DNA of 64,000 nt from CBDDKZ01 sp965230415 (lineage in GTDB: Bacteria > Bacteroidota > Bacteroidia > Cytophagales > JAAEPT01). The stretch spans positions 868,001 to 932,000 of the forward strand of contig CBDDKZ010000005.1 of NCBI GenBank assembly GCA_965230415.1. The letters run 5' to 3'. A program made the translations under genes and the position numbers. Under the pieces are notes generated by a model. It searched no databases. It worked only from the letters and a program-made list of their open reading frames with translations, and was not told where the DNA came from. Of this stretch, positions 8,093 to 15,559 are shown piece after piece; within the stretch, counting starts at the first letter, position 1; the number at the start of each line of letters is the position of its first letter.

Positions 8093-8203
8093 TTTCTTCT
8101 TTTACTCTGATGTATGACGAATCTAATTGATCGGCAGGTGCTTGCCTCCAGTTATATCCTTCTGCTTTATTACTTCCTATTTGTTCTAATTCATGAGGCG
8201 AGT
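8082..8203 (-). pseudogene. 3' stub of a lost RHS toxin tip
   Basis: The minus-strand frame ending at 8082 reads SPHELEQIGSNKAEGYNWRQ and on to KEENEK-stop, and overlaps the start of the immunity gene by 11 bp, as intact tips do. Upstream of about 8203 the sequence switches to the DNA that normally follows an XRE gene. The rest of this tip was therefore deleted while its immunity gene was kept. The toxin type cannot be told from 39 residues. Confidence 0.65.
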
Positions 8204-8270
8204 TCACCCCGGAATGCCCTTTACGATAACCTCTAAAACTAAAAAAGACCCACAACTGGCCTTTCTTATG

Positions 8271-8358
8271 TTATGTAGGCACGAGTTGAACCTGTCTCGA
8301 GATTTCCTCGGGAAACTCGACGCCAGCACTAGTGGTTATTTGCTCGCACCAGCGGGGG
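8271..8358 (+). repeat. Hairpin repeat, copy R6 (long-loop form)
   Basis: Same long-loop form as R1, but with compensatory stem changes: CGAGTT / AACTCG. The tail TTATTTGCTCGCACCAGC ends in GGGGG, directly fused to an XRE fragment at codon ~40. A terminator-like AAAAAAGACCCACAACTGG hairpin precedes it (about 8241). Confidence 0.8.
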
Positions 8359-8594
8359 ATGAAATGACACCTTCTATTGATACCGCTAAAAAACTAGCAG
8401 CTCTTTTAAATACTACTGTTGGTTACTTACTCGGTGAGACTGAACAAGACGACTTTCTTAAAGACCCGGCAATGATTCAACGACTTAAAGAGCTTAGTGA
8501 GTTTAGCGATGCCGAAAAAGAACAGGTTTTCTTCAATATGGATGCTATTATTCGAGAAATAAAAAATAGAAGACTTTACTCCAAAGCCTCTTAA
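8358..8594 (+). pseudogene. XRE regulator fragment (residues ~40-114)
   Basis: DEMTPSIDTAKKLAALLNTT, VGYLLGETEQDD and the C-terminal helices match the XRE family, but recognition helix 1 and the N-terminus are missing. The break coincides with the end of repeat R6. The last 54 codons are identical to the fragment at 1655-1815. Confidence 0.8.
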
Positions 8595-8609
8595 CCCTTA
8601 CCTAAAACC

Positions 8610-8636
8610 AAAAAAGACCCACTACAGGCCTTTCTT
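8610..8636 (+). terminator. XRE-type terminator
   Basis: AAAAAAGACCCACTACAGGC followed by CTTTCTTTTATTTC: a 7-bp stem with one mismatch and a T-rich tail. Similar sequences follow every XRE gene or fragment of this family (about 1438, 1831, 8241, 8908, 35865, 43936). Confidence 0.5.
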
Positions 8637-8649
8637 TTATTTCTTATGT

Positions 8650-8715
8650 TATGTAGGCACAAGATGCAATCTTGCGCCAGCGCTAGTGGTTATTTATTTA
8701 CTCTCGCCAGCGGGG
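8650..8715 (+). repeat. Hairpin repeat, copy R7
   Basis: GGCaCAAGAT-gca-ATCTTGcGCC, GCGCTAGTGG, and a tail ending CTCTCGCCAGCGGGGG. Its right edge is fused to another, different XRE fragment. Confidence 0.8.
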
Positions 8716-8904
8716 GCTTCTAAAATTGCTGAAGTACTTGATGTTTCTTTGGATTATTTGGTGGGCCGCTCTAAAAATATGATTAAGGATAAAAAAATGT
8801 TAGAACGGTTTAATTCGATTCTGAACCTCGAGCCTGAAGACAAAGACCATATACTATACACTATTGACAGACTTATCAAAGCAGCCAAGCTTAAAACACT
8901 CTAA
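8716..8904 (+). pseudogene. XRE regulator fragment of a third type
   Basis: It begins in mid-domain with ASKIAEVLDVSLDYLVGRSK and ends DHILYTIDRLIKAAKLKTL, the layout of the C-terminal two thirds of a Cro/CI-type regulator. It differs from the other XRE proteins of the window. The N-terminus is missing and the break is at the end of repeat R7. It is a remnant of yet another element. Confidence 0.75.
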
Positions 8905-9148
8905 ACTAAAAAAGACCCACCACAGGCCCTCTTTAATTATTTAACGCATTGCAAATGCTGCGATATGAGTTCGACATTACAAATGATCGAACAGCTAACA
9001 ACCGGAAGAGCGGGATTTTAATCGCGGTTTTGCAGAGCACGTATTCGGAACAGCGGGTGAAGGCCGATTATCCCCTTTATCAGGTTCATACTGAAAATAC
9101 CTTTTATTTACTTTTACGGCGGCGGGAAATAGTCATCCCAAACAGTTA
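8904..9148. repeat. Second copy of the ~100-bp repeat, then decayed DNA
   Basis: 8904-9005 repeats 1434-1535 (terminator hairpin and the two stem-loops). 9006-9148 carries a broken plus-strand frame (DFNRGFAEHVFGTAGEGRL) with no recognisable family, ending next to the stop of the convergent immunity gene. I see no intact gene here. Confidence 0.6.
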
Positions 9149-9619
9149 TTAATTGCAAATTATTGTTTCACCAATAGTATATTCCAGACTATCTAATACA
9201 TTAAAGTCATATTTTAGAACACTCCTATTATTTTTAACCAAAGTATGTCGATCCATAAACACCAATGTATCATTATCCAAAACAAGTCCTAATCTGTTAT
9301 CAATATCAATATACTTTTTCAAGTCTGATTCCGCGCCTCGTACTACGCGGCGAATTCGTTGGATCTGTTCCTGATTTCGAATAACTTTAAATAATTTATC
9401 CGATTTAATTAATTGATCAACTTTAACATTTGTTATTATATTACACCCTCCTTTAACATTAACAACGACAGTACTGTCATTTAGACTTTTTTGAACTAAA
9501 TCATAACCAAAACAATTGCAATATATATTAACTTCATTTCCCTTTTCATTTTGTAGCTTTTGCATATTACTACAAGATGTGACTAGAAAAACAATAGTAA
9601 CTAATTCTAAAAATTTCAT
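9149..9619 (-). CDS. Putative immunity lipoprotein (156 aa) for the M91-like tip
   Basis: Signal peptide MKFLELVTIVFLVTSC with lipobox VTS-C (Cys16), then a ~140-residue mature protein with IYCNCFGYD and a C-terminal beta-rich half. It starts 19 bp after the stop of the metallopeptidase tip. No known family is recognised. The lipoprotein signal fits protection against an envelope-acting peptidase. Confidence 0.65.
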   Translation of the reverse strand: MKFLELVTIVFLVTSCSNMQKLQNEKGNEVNIYCNCFGYDLVQKSLNDSTVVVNVKGGCNIITNVKVDQLIKSDKLFKVIRNQEQIQRIRRVVRGAESDLKKYIDIDNRLGLVLDNDTLVFMDRHTLVKNNRSVLKYDFNVLDSLEYTIGETIICN

Positions 9620-9638
9620 TCTAACAGGCTTATTGTAT

Positions 9639-10682
9639 CTATTTCAACTTAGGTATAATTGGTGCTGGACGATAAGTTTCGTCTTGCCGAATAATAATGT
9701 TAGTTAAGATCTTGGGTCCCTTTTTGCTTTTAGTGTATTCAACTCCGATAACATGCTTAGGTACAGAAGGTGTTATAGTATTTACATCTCCGACACTATA
9801 CAAGCTTCCTCTATGATTACTTCTTATAGATTGTTTTTGAGGATAATAATCTTTATAAACTTTAGTTTCATATACATAACCACCCGAATAATCAGTCTCT
9901 GTTATGCTGTGAGAATAAGTACTCTTAGCATTCTTAGCCTCTATTTTATTTATAGCCTGGATATAAGTTTTCTCAACCCCATTAATAACTCGTGCCTCTT
10001 CAGAATTATCCATAGGAGTACCATCGTTATGAGCCGGATCAATAACTGAAATGTGATTATTCATTCCCGTTTCAGTTGTAATCGAAATAAACTTACTGGC
10101 ATGATCCACCTCGTGTAACAAAATTGTCGAAGGTGCAGAAGCTCCAATTGGCTTGCCAGTATTATCAACAGTTTCCAGTGCAGCTGAAGGATTCCAAATT
10201 ATTTCTACTATCATACTACCTTCAATAATTTTATCGCTGCCCGCAGAAGGTTTTTTGTATTGCTTCAACACAGCTTGATCGACTTTTGTAGGATCTAAGC
10301 TATTACTTAACTTTATATTTACAATATCAGACGATTTTGACACACCTTCATATAAAGTTTTCGCTTCAGGAACTTTCATAGCATATGATATTGCTTTATG
10401 AACTTTTTGTACTTCAGTGTTTTTCACTGTAGGTTTCACACCAGGAGTATATTCAACTGTTTTATCATTTCCATTTTTATCTTTATAATATATGATGATT
10501 TTTTCTCCATCTGGATCACGTAGTATCAAAGGTGAGTTTGCTACAAATTGATATGAAGACATTGAAGGGTAATTGTTTTGAAGTGGATCAACACTCAACC
10601 ACCTACCAATCCTACCATCATAAATCCTGGCTCCAAAGTCATAGTGTGATGGATTGTTAGTAAACTCGCCATCCTTCTCCAT
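9639..10682 (-). CDS. Displaced RHS tip with M91-like zinc metallopeptidase domain
   Basis: The matching DNA begins near 10710 in the RHS-core codons SYRYGFNG, with an in-frame TGA six codons further up; the first usable Met is in GFNGMEKDGEF. After the core end (YDFGARIYDGRIGRW...ILRDPDGE, ~residue 60) the tip carries ILLHEVDHASKF, an HExxH zinc site near residue 190, and a downstream EEARVINGVE, which resembles the glutamate region of Peptidase_M91 (NleD-type) toxins. It would cleave protein substrates in a target cell if joined to a full RHS protein. Here it has no clear start signal and is probably silent. Confidence 0.75.
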   Translation of the reverse strand: MEKDGEFTNNPSHYDFGARIYDGRIGRWLSVDPLQNNYPSMSSYQFVANSPLILRDPDGEKIIIYYKDKNGNDKTVEYTPGVKPTVKNTEVQKVHKAISYAMKVPEAKTLYEGVSKSSDIVNIKLSNSLDPTKVDQAVLKQYKKPSAGSDKIIEGSMIVEIIWNPSAALETVDNTGKPIGASAPSTILLHEVDHASKFISITTETGMNNHISVIDPAHNDGTPMDNSEEARVINGVEKTYIQAINKIEAKNAKSTYSHSITETDYSGGYVYETKVYKDYYPQKQSIRSNHRGSLYSVGDVNTITPSVPKHVIGVEYTKSKKGPKILTNIIIRQDETYRPAPIIPKLK

Positions 10683-10710
10683 TCCATTAAACCCATAACG
10701 ATAACTTCCC

Positions 10711-11052
10711 GTCCTACTTTTTCACCCTTTAAAGCCTCCCAGACGCAACTTTTCAATAAACTTCAACGCAGGCTCGTTTGCCTACAGCTCCAAGATAATA
10801 TTTTTCTCTTACACAGGTAAATTTTTCCGTTGAAAGAATAAAAAGCTGTTTTGATTTGGCAGTGGGTCAAGTAACAAGAAAGCAGCCCCTCCATTTCCGT
10901 TTTAACATAATGTGATCTTATAAAACTCCTTCTATTTTTTATTTTCACTGGCTATCAGGGTTAATTATAAGCACATTATGTATAAATAAACGCTCCTTAG
11001 GTCGCTTTTTATACACTCCCATTTCAGGGCTGATTTCTTTGTGAGTCTTTAC
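10711..11052. other. Non-coding end of element E4 with paired inverted-repeat site
   Basis: Similar to the start of the non-coding region of the 8-kb elements (29563-29750): AACAAGAAAGCAGCCCCT, then TTTAACATAATGTGATC, and CACTCCCATTtCAGGGCTG after the site. The inverted-repeat site itself is at 10903-10982. No coding frame is supported. Confidence 0.65.
10903..10982. repeat. Paired inverted-repeat site, type B (copy B1)
   Basis: The left arm TAACATAATGTGATCTTATAA and right arm TTATAAGCACATTATGTA are complementary except for a 2-base (AT) bulge between the inner (TTATAA) and outer (ACATAATGTG) boxes; ~41 bp separate the arms. It is the same layout as 29605-29683, with a base-pair change in the inner box. 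Confidence 0.75.
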
Positions 11053-11271
11053 CTATCTGTCATATTTATCATTAACATTTTTCTTAATATAACTATTAAG
11101 TCCTTCTCCATACTGAGCTAATGCTTTCATTTGCTCAACATTTTCTTCCCCAGCAATTGCATAGCTATAGCTATAAACAGCCCCAGTATTAAACTGAACT
11201 GTTATACGCTCTGAACCAATCTCGTAAAAAGACACTCCAGACCTCCCACTCAAATTCTTGTAACTAATCAT
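11053..11271 (-). CDS. KTSC-like small protein (72 aa)
   Basis: The pattern I-S-Y-K...SGVSFYEIGSERITVQFNTG, then AVYSYSY and GEGLNSYIKKNVNDKYDR resembles KTSC-domain proteins (a strand with FxxG, a Y-x-Y turn, a helix, and a final G-x-x-x-x-x-x-I....Y). Members are small, often near phage or mobile genes, with roles in RNA/DNA binding proposed but unproven. It sits at the end of element E4, at the place where element E3 carries an SH3 protein. Confidence 0.5.
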   Translation of the reverse strand: MISYKNLSGRSGVSFYEIGSERITVQFNTGAVYSYSYAIAGEENVEQMKALAQYGEGLNSYIKKNVNDKYDR

Positions 11272-11795
11272 TAATACTCATTTAAATTATTAAATACCCC
11301 ACCTTACTTTAAGGCTTATTAAACAAGTATCAAAATGTAAACCAAAACAATTTAAAACACTAATTGTCAGTATTTAGCATATAATGTCAGTTAGTGTTTA
11401 TTTCACACTCTACGCAATATTGTCAGAGTATAGGAAGTAAAACCCGGTTTAAGATTAAAAGCTTGGGTTTGTGTTGCTGGTTTCGCGCGGATTTTGAGCT
11501 TAAACTGGGTCTCCTAGGGGGTTAGGGGGGCAGGAAGAGCCCCCAACTAAAATACTTGTGCTTTGCACGCCGAGCAGTTTTTAGAACCGTGAGCGGGGGC
11601 AATGGCAGGTTATAAAAACTGCCCCACAAGGTTGAAGGGCAAGGTGTACTGCCCTTTGATCAGCGTCGGCCTTGTGCGGCTATTTTACATAATATCCTGT
11701 TATATAATAGCAACTATCAGCCTGGCCTTTTTAATGAGCTGCTTATATAACTTGTATTATGTAAACATAGCTTGGGGAGAGCGGCTGGTTATTTT
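11272..11795. ncRNA. Conserved structured non-coding segment, type A (copy 1)
   Basis: From about 11430 it has AACCCGGTTTAAGATtAAAAG pairing with GAGCTTAAACTGGG, then from 11540 a ~240-bp stretch nearly identical to 21637-21870. That stretch holds the perfect 10-bp stem GCAGTTTTTA (11574-11583) / TAAAAACTGC (11613-11622), a GGTTGAAGGGc...gCCCTTTGA hairpin, and the inverted-repeat site 11685-11764. No coding frame is kept between copies. It could be a structured RNA or a DNA processing site; the RNA label is a hypothesis. Confidence 0.45.
11685..11764. repeat. Paired inverted-repeat site, type A (copy A1)
   Basis: Left arm TTACATAATA-TCCTG-TTATATAA and right arm TTATATAA-CTTG-TATTATGTAA. The boxes are perfectly complementary, with 5- and 4-base inner spacers (one bulged base). 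Each arm alone is also a near-palindrome, TTAyATAA around 6-7 bp, like a tyrosine-recombinase core site. Confidence 0.75.
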
Positions 11796-11936
11796 GAACT
11801 GATTATTGATGCATGCCTTGATTTTATCACCACCATGCAAGCCCGTGACAACCCTAAACTGGCTTTTGACCTGCTTAAACAGACTGGACAGCTTCCACAT
11901 GGCTACGAGCCTGTTAAGTTTTTGGGTAAGGATTAG
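11796..11936 (+). pseudogene. C-terminal fragment of an unknown plus-strand gene
   Basis: An open frame with good codon character reads ELIIDACLDFITTMQARDNP, then KLAFDLLKQTGQLPHGYEPV and KFLGKD-stop. It has no start; upstream it enters the type A non-coding segment. I do not recognise the family. It is the only plus-strand coding trace in the cargo of element E4, probably cut off by a rearrangement at the inverted-repeat site. Confidence 0.45.
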
Positions 11937-11939
11937 TTG

Positions 11940-12671
11940 TTAATCAGTTAGGTTGGTTCTATCAAAATAGTGATTCTTAATAGATTTTCGGATACCTTGT
12001 ATTCCCTCTTCTAATGAATGAGCTAGTTCTTGAAAGGTTTTTTGCAAACGGACATCTAACTCTCCTCCCGGTTGAAGTGTTTTATTGTTTTGTGACATTC
12101 TTGCTTTTGTTATTTCATCAAACACTTTAAAGAGAGCATCCATGCCTTTTAACAGTTTTTTATCCAGTAACTCGGTAACCTCTGCATTTATCGTATCTGG
12201 CAAAAACAATGTCCTTCTTTTTACATTAAACACCTTTTCCCTTACTGGATTAAGGTAATCATCTGGGTTATTACTATTTAAACTATTTATTTTCTTAAAG
12301 TAATCATGAGCCATAAACTCATAAAGGATTAATAAATCCACCCAAACACCATTGAAGGTATCAATAAGTATTTGGTTATGATTCTGCTCAAAACCAATTT
12401 GTTTTGACAACTGCAACTCACTTTTTCTTATTTCTTCTCCTAGCCTTAATTCGATGTTTTTATTTTCTTGTATTCTATTAAGTTCGTTTTCTTTCAGTTC
12501 CTTATTTATCCGCTTCTCATATTGCGCAAAATCCTTCTTAAACAGATTTAAGATCCATTTTTTAAATATCCAGACAAGAAAAGCTCCTACCGAAGTAATA
12601 ATGACACTTGCCCCAGACAAAACTGTAATTAGCTTAGCTACATCACCCCACCCAATATTCATTCCATACAT
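11940..12671 (-). CDS. Membrane-anchored coiled-coil protein (243 aa)
   Basis: One N-terminal transmembrane helix (about residues 14-35, LITVLSGASVIITSVGAFLV then WIFKKW) is followed by a long charged coiled coil (about 45-95, with KRINKELKENELNRIQENKN) and a helical C-terminal domain of ~130 residues. I recognise no family. It lies 65 bp downstream of the nuclease gene below, on the same strand, in the cargo slot of element E4; the corresponding place in element E3 has no such genes. A membrane sensor or effector partner of the nuclease is possible but inferred from position only. Confidence 0.6.
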   Translation of the reverse strand: MYGMNIGWGDVAKLITVLSGASVIITSVGAFLVWIFKKWILNLFKKDFAQYEKRINKELKENELNRIQENKNIELRLGEEIRKSELQLSKQIGFEQNHNQILIDTFNGVWVDLLILYEFMAHDYFKKINSLNSNNPDDYLNPVREKVFNVKRRTLFLPDTINAEVTELLDKKLLKGMDALFKVFDEITKARMSQNNKTLQPGGELDVRLQKTFQELAHSLEEGIQGIRKSIKNHYFDRTNLTD

Positions 12672-12736
12672 ATTTAGTTAACGATTACTTTGTACGCTAA
12701 ACAAGCCTCAACGTTACTTAATATTACTGGTAAAAG

Positions 12737-13633
12737 TTACCTGGTATAATAATAAATAATAGTGACTATAAAACCTGTCACAACTACAGCTATTATCAGG
12801 TGGGCCAGCCAGTCTTTTTGTTCCTCATTGGTTTCCATTTCATCTTCTTTAATAGATTCTAGAACTGAGTTGGGAACAGTTTCTTTAACTGTAACCTTTA
12901 CAGGGACTGGTTTTTCAGGTTTGGGATCTACGATGGTTGGTGGCTGTTTTTGTTCATGCAATACAGCTTCTTTCTCTTTCTGCTCTTTGAGCCATTCCTG
13001 ATAATTTGGTTTATGTAAGCAAAAAGCTTTTCGTTCGTTTCCCCAATAACCAGTTAAACGCTTATAAAGCAATTCAACATCTGCATTTTCATCCAGTTTT
13101 ATAACTGGATTCAAAGTGATTTCAAGAACACTCATTTGTACTTCCAGATTCCTTACAGCATGTTTTTTAACTGATTTAACCCTACTGGTTTTCTTAACTT
13201 CTATACCGATTAATTCACTACCGAACTCTCTGGTATAAATACATGGTTCTGCTTCTAACACAACATCTATACGATATCCTCTATCCCTAAACCGCTCAGG
13301 GTGTTCTACATTACCTTGCTTTATAGGGATCACATAACTTTTCCCATAAACAGCCACTTTTAACACTTTTAATTCGCTAATGATCTGCTTGGACAACGAG
13401 TGCTCTATACTTTCTCCTCCTTTATCATGACCAGTAGCATGTCCCGACTTAAAAGCAAAATGAGGAGACTTACCTTTCACTACCGCTTTCATAGGAGTAT
13501 GATACCACAATGAGTAGTACTCTTTGCCCTCTGCCCATTCTTCTGGATTATCACTTTTTCGGCCTCGTATTACATCATAGATTGATATTGGCCGATCACT
13601 ACCGTCTGGTTTTCTGTGTGCTAAATATTTCAT
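12737..13633 (-). CDS. CoiA-like nuclease-domain protein with C-terminal membrane anchor (298 aa)
   Basis: ESIEHSLSKQIISEL (about residue 74), then RGYRIDVVLEAE with Asp123 and LIGIEVKKTSR with E-x-K (145-147) give a PD-(D/E)XK pattern of the kind seen in CoiA-like nucleases. A Pro/Lys/Glu-rich linker (about 215-265) leads to a C-terminal transmembrane helix (LAHLIIAVVVTGFIVTIIYY) with a short basic tail, so the nuclease domain would face the cytoplasm next to the membrane. CoiA proper acts in competence; here the context is mobile-element cargo with a second membrane protein, which suggests defence against incoming DNA. No experiment supports this. Confidence 0.6.
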   Translation of the reverse strand: MKYLAHRKPDGSDRPISIYDVIRGRKSDNPEEWAEGKEYYSLWYHTPMKAVVKGKSPHFAFKSGHATGHDKGGESIEHSLSKQIISELKVLKVAVYGKSYVIPIKQGNVEHPERFRDRGYRIDVVLEAEPCIYTREFGSELIGIEVKKTSRVKSVKKHAVRNLEVQMSVLEITLNPVIKLDENADVELLYKRLTGYWGNERKAFCLHKPNYQEWLKEQKEKEAVLHEQKQPPTIVDPKPEKPVPVKVTVKETVPNSVLESIKEDEMETNEEQKDWLAHLIIAVVVTGFIVTIIYYYTR

Positions 13634-13639
13634 AAAAAG

Positions 13640-13691
13640 TTATAGCTGTACGATCTCCGATTTCCCTTACCTGTTTCAATCGGATATTCAT
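13640..13691 (-). pseudogene. radC remnant with internal deletion
   Basis: Starts like the intact radC at 21883-22539 (MNIRLKQVR versus MKIRLKEVEK) and ends with DNA matching its last codons (CGGAGATCGTACA, encoding SEIVQ). The ~600 bp between are missing, and the remaining frame does not reach the old stop in frame. The nuclease and coiled-coil genes lie just beyond it. Confidence 0.65.
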
Positions 13692-13727
13692 TGATTCTTA
13701 CGATATAAAGTTACTCTTTTCATTTTC

Positions 13728-14576
13728 CTAACCCAAAGGATGGTATTGAACTACAGCCGTTTTTAAGGCTTCTATGTTACTTTGCCGGTATTTCTCGGTG
13801 GTACTTGGAGTCTTGTGACCTGCAAACACTTGTACTACGCGTAGGTCTTTACCTTCTTTTAATAGGTTAGCGATCACACTTTGACGGATCGTTACAGGAT
13901 TCAGCCTGCGGTCTTTAAAGCGATCTTTATAGGTGCTGGTCAGGTAATTGATCTGCTCGCCTTTTTCGGCCTTTCCCAATTTGTTTAGGATCAACTGATC
14001 GCTTGCTGTAGCACTCATTTTTGGTCGGTCTACATGCAGGTATTGATGTAAGATCATGATTTGCTGGGCTTGCAGTTTTAAGCTGCGTCCATTGGTTCTG
14101 CGTGTACCGCGCACATGGATGATGCCTTTTTCAAGGTCTATATCTGTAGTTTGAAGACCGATGATTTCCTGGTTACTTAATGCCTGGTAGATCAACAGGC
14201 CGATGATGACCTGATTGCGTGTCTTTAAAGCGGCATAACGCTCTTTGCGATCTAGCAGACTTTCGAGCTCTTTTCTGCTAAACAGATCCTGTAATTGTAT
14301 ATCTCGACTAGTTTTGTCTTTCAGGTAAATACTACGGGCTGGATGATCGTCTCTTTGATTGGTTTCAAGCAGGTAATCATAATAGCTTTTGATCGCATAC
14401 AAAGCCCTGCTTGTATTTTTTCCTGCTTTGCGATTGCCTGTCAGGTAATGCATGATTTGGCTGTAGGTAGCCCTCTGGGGCATTTGTACCTGTGCAAAGT
14501 AAAAAGCGATTTCTCGCACATAGCTTTTCGCAGTAGCAGGTGATTTATGCCTGTAAAGATAGTCCTTGTAGTTCAT
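13728..14576 (-). CDS. Degenerate tyrosine recombinase (recombinase 2, family 1; 282 aa)
   Basis: Overall phage-integrase fold: an N-terminal SAM-like core-binding domain (residues ~1-90) and a C-terminal catalytic-type domain. Where the partner has GLRRSE, this has ALSNQE, so the first catalytic Arg is a Ser. The H-x-x-R box is VTIRQS: Arg kept, His lost. FAGHKTPSTTEKYRQ keeps the second His and the Tyr nucleophile. It overlaps the end of recombinase 1 by 32 bp and probably works as its heteromeric partner. The same loss occurs in the family-2 partner, so it is a conserved trait rather than decay. Confidence 0.85.
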   Translation of the reverse strand: MNYKDYLYRHKSPATAKSYVREIAFYFAQVQMPQRATYSQIMHYLTGNRKAGKNTSRALYAIKSYYDYLLETNQRDDHPARSIYLKDKTSRDIQLQDLFSRKELESLLDRKERYAALKTRNQVIIGLLIYQALSNQEIIGLQTTDIDLEKGIIHVRGTRRTNGRSLKLQAQQIMILHQYLHVDRPKMSATASDQLILNKLGKAEKGEQINYLTSTYKDRFKDRRLNPVTIRQSVIANLLKEGKDLRVVQVFAGHKTPSTTEKYRQSNIEALKTAVVQYHPLG

Positions 14577-15429
14577 CGTTTTCTGTTAGCTTAAACAGGG
14601 TTTGTTTGCTTACATGGGTATACACCTGTGTGGTCTCCAAGTGCTTGTGACCTAAAAAGCTGCGGATATATTCTACTGACAGCCCTTTTTCCAGCAGGTG
14701 ACTGGCTATACTGTGTCTAAGTACATGCAGACTTACCTTTTTGTCGATTCCTGCTTTATAGGCCAGCTCTACTATTTTACGGTTTATGGTATTGCCTGAT
14801 TTTCGCTGTCCGTACTTTCCTCTAAACAAAGGAGCTTGTTTTCGGTGGCCATAACCACATGCATGCAGGTAGTCTTTTAATAGCTTGTTGACCTGTCCTC
14901 CCATGGGTACAACCCGACGTTTCTGCCCCTTCCCACTGCGTACATATAATAGTCCGCTACCCGTTTGTACATCTCCCACATTTAACTGTTCTCCTTCACT
15001 ACGTCTCAGGCCACAGCCATAATATACTGCCAGCCACGCTTTTTCTTCGATGCTGCTACAACTAGCAAAAAGCTGTTTGATTTCTTGGGTACTTAATATC
15101 ACTCGTTTGTCTGTTTTATAGTGAGGGAAGTGCAGCCCACTCATTGGATGATCTTCTCGCTCCCCCGTTTGCTGCAACCAGTTAAAGTACACCCGTAAAG
15201 CATAGATGTGGTGACGGATATAATTAGCACTTAACGCCCCATCCCCTCTTTGTTTTGGACGCACTTGTAAATAGTTGTAATAAGCCCTTATTTCAGCACT
15301 GCCCACCTGGTCTGCTTGTTTCCTGCTAAAGGCTAAAAATTCAGCTAAACAGCCTGGAAGCATGTGTACGGTCGATTTTTTGTAGCCTAACCCTTGTAGG
15401 TAGGCTTTAAAGTCCTGTGGTGTTTTCAT
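14545..15429 (-). CDS. Tyrosine recombinase/integrase (recombinase 1, family 1; 294 aa)
   Basis: Complete XerC/D-like catalytic set: Arg in YYGCGLRRSEGEQL (~residue 143), Lys in SGKGQKRRV, LHVLRHSIASHLL (His and Arg, ~235), LGHKHLETTQVYTH (His and Tyr, ~260-270). The N-terminal core-binding domain spans ~1-100. It is co-directional with the primase 130 bp upstream and overlaps recombinase 2. It would cut and join the element ends. Confidence 0.92.
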   Translation of the reverse strand: MKTPQDFKAYLQGLGYKKSTVHMLPGCLAEFLAFSRKQADQVGSAEIRAYYNYLQVRPKQRGDGALSANYIRHHIYALRVYFNWLQQTGEREDHPMSGLHFPHYKTDKRVILSTQEIKQLFASCSSIEEKAWLAVYYGCGLRRSEGEQLNVGDVQTGSGLLYVRSGKGQKRRVVPMGGQVNKLLKDYLHACGYGHRKQAPLFRGKYGQRKSGNTINRKIVELAYKAGIDKKVSLHVLRHSIASHLLEKGLSVEYIRSFLGHKHLETTQVYTHVSKQTLFKLTENDELQGLSLQA

Positions 15430-15559
15430 TTTTTTATGGGGGGTCTTGGTATTTCTTTGGAACGCGGAACACTACTAGCTAACTTACTGATATATTGTTC
15501 GTTGACCGTTCCATCTAGTGTTCCAAAGGTTTGGAACGGTCACATTTCTTTTTTCACAG
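15430..15559. promoter_or_regulatory. Iteron-like spacer between recombinase 1 and primase (family 1)
   Basis: Dense copies of GGAAC/GTTCC: a 10-bp inverted repeat TGACCGTTCC (15503-15512) / GGAACGGTCA (15533-15542) encloses GTTCCAAA-gg-TTTGGAAC, and TTTGGAACGCGGAACACTA lies upstream. It could be the replication origin bound by the primase/AAA protein, or recombinase arm sites. The family-2 elements have a different iteron in the same place. Confidence 0.55.

Noticed and set aside
8193..8594. A 133-codon frame fusing repeat R6 to an XRE fragment
   Set aside because: As above: the fusion has no N-terminal DNA-binding half and its start lies in terminator and repeat DNA.
50..8715. Hairpin repeats as a CRISPR array
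   Set aside because: Copies are far apart, unequal in length and lie between genes; there are no regular spacers and no cas genes.
8949..9152. A 67-codon plus-strand frame after the XRE fragment
   Set aside because: It begins in a repeat copy whose partner at 1434-1535 does not keep the frame, and no family is seen.
11685..11764. Rho-independent terminator
   Set aside because: Arms are A/T-rich, separated by ~35 bases, and are not followed by a T-run; the twin copy has the same features.
11602..11802. A 66-codon plus-strand frame in the type A segment
   Set aside because: The second copy of the segment (21637-21870) does not keep the frame; the region is conserved in stems rather than codons.
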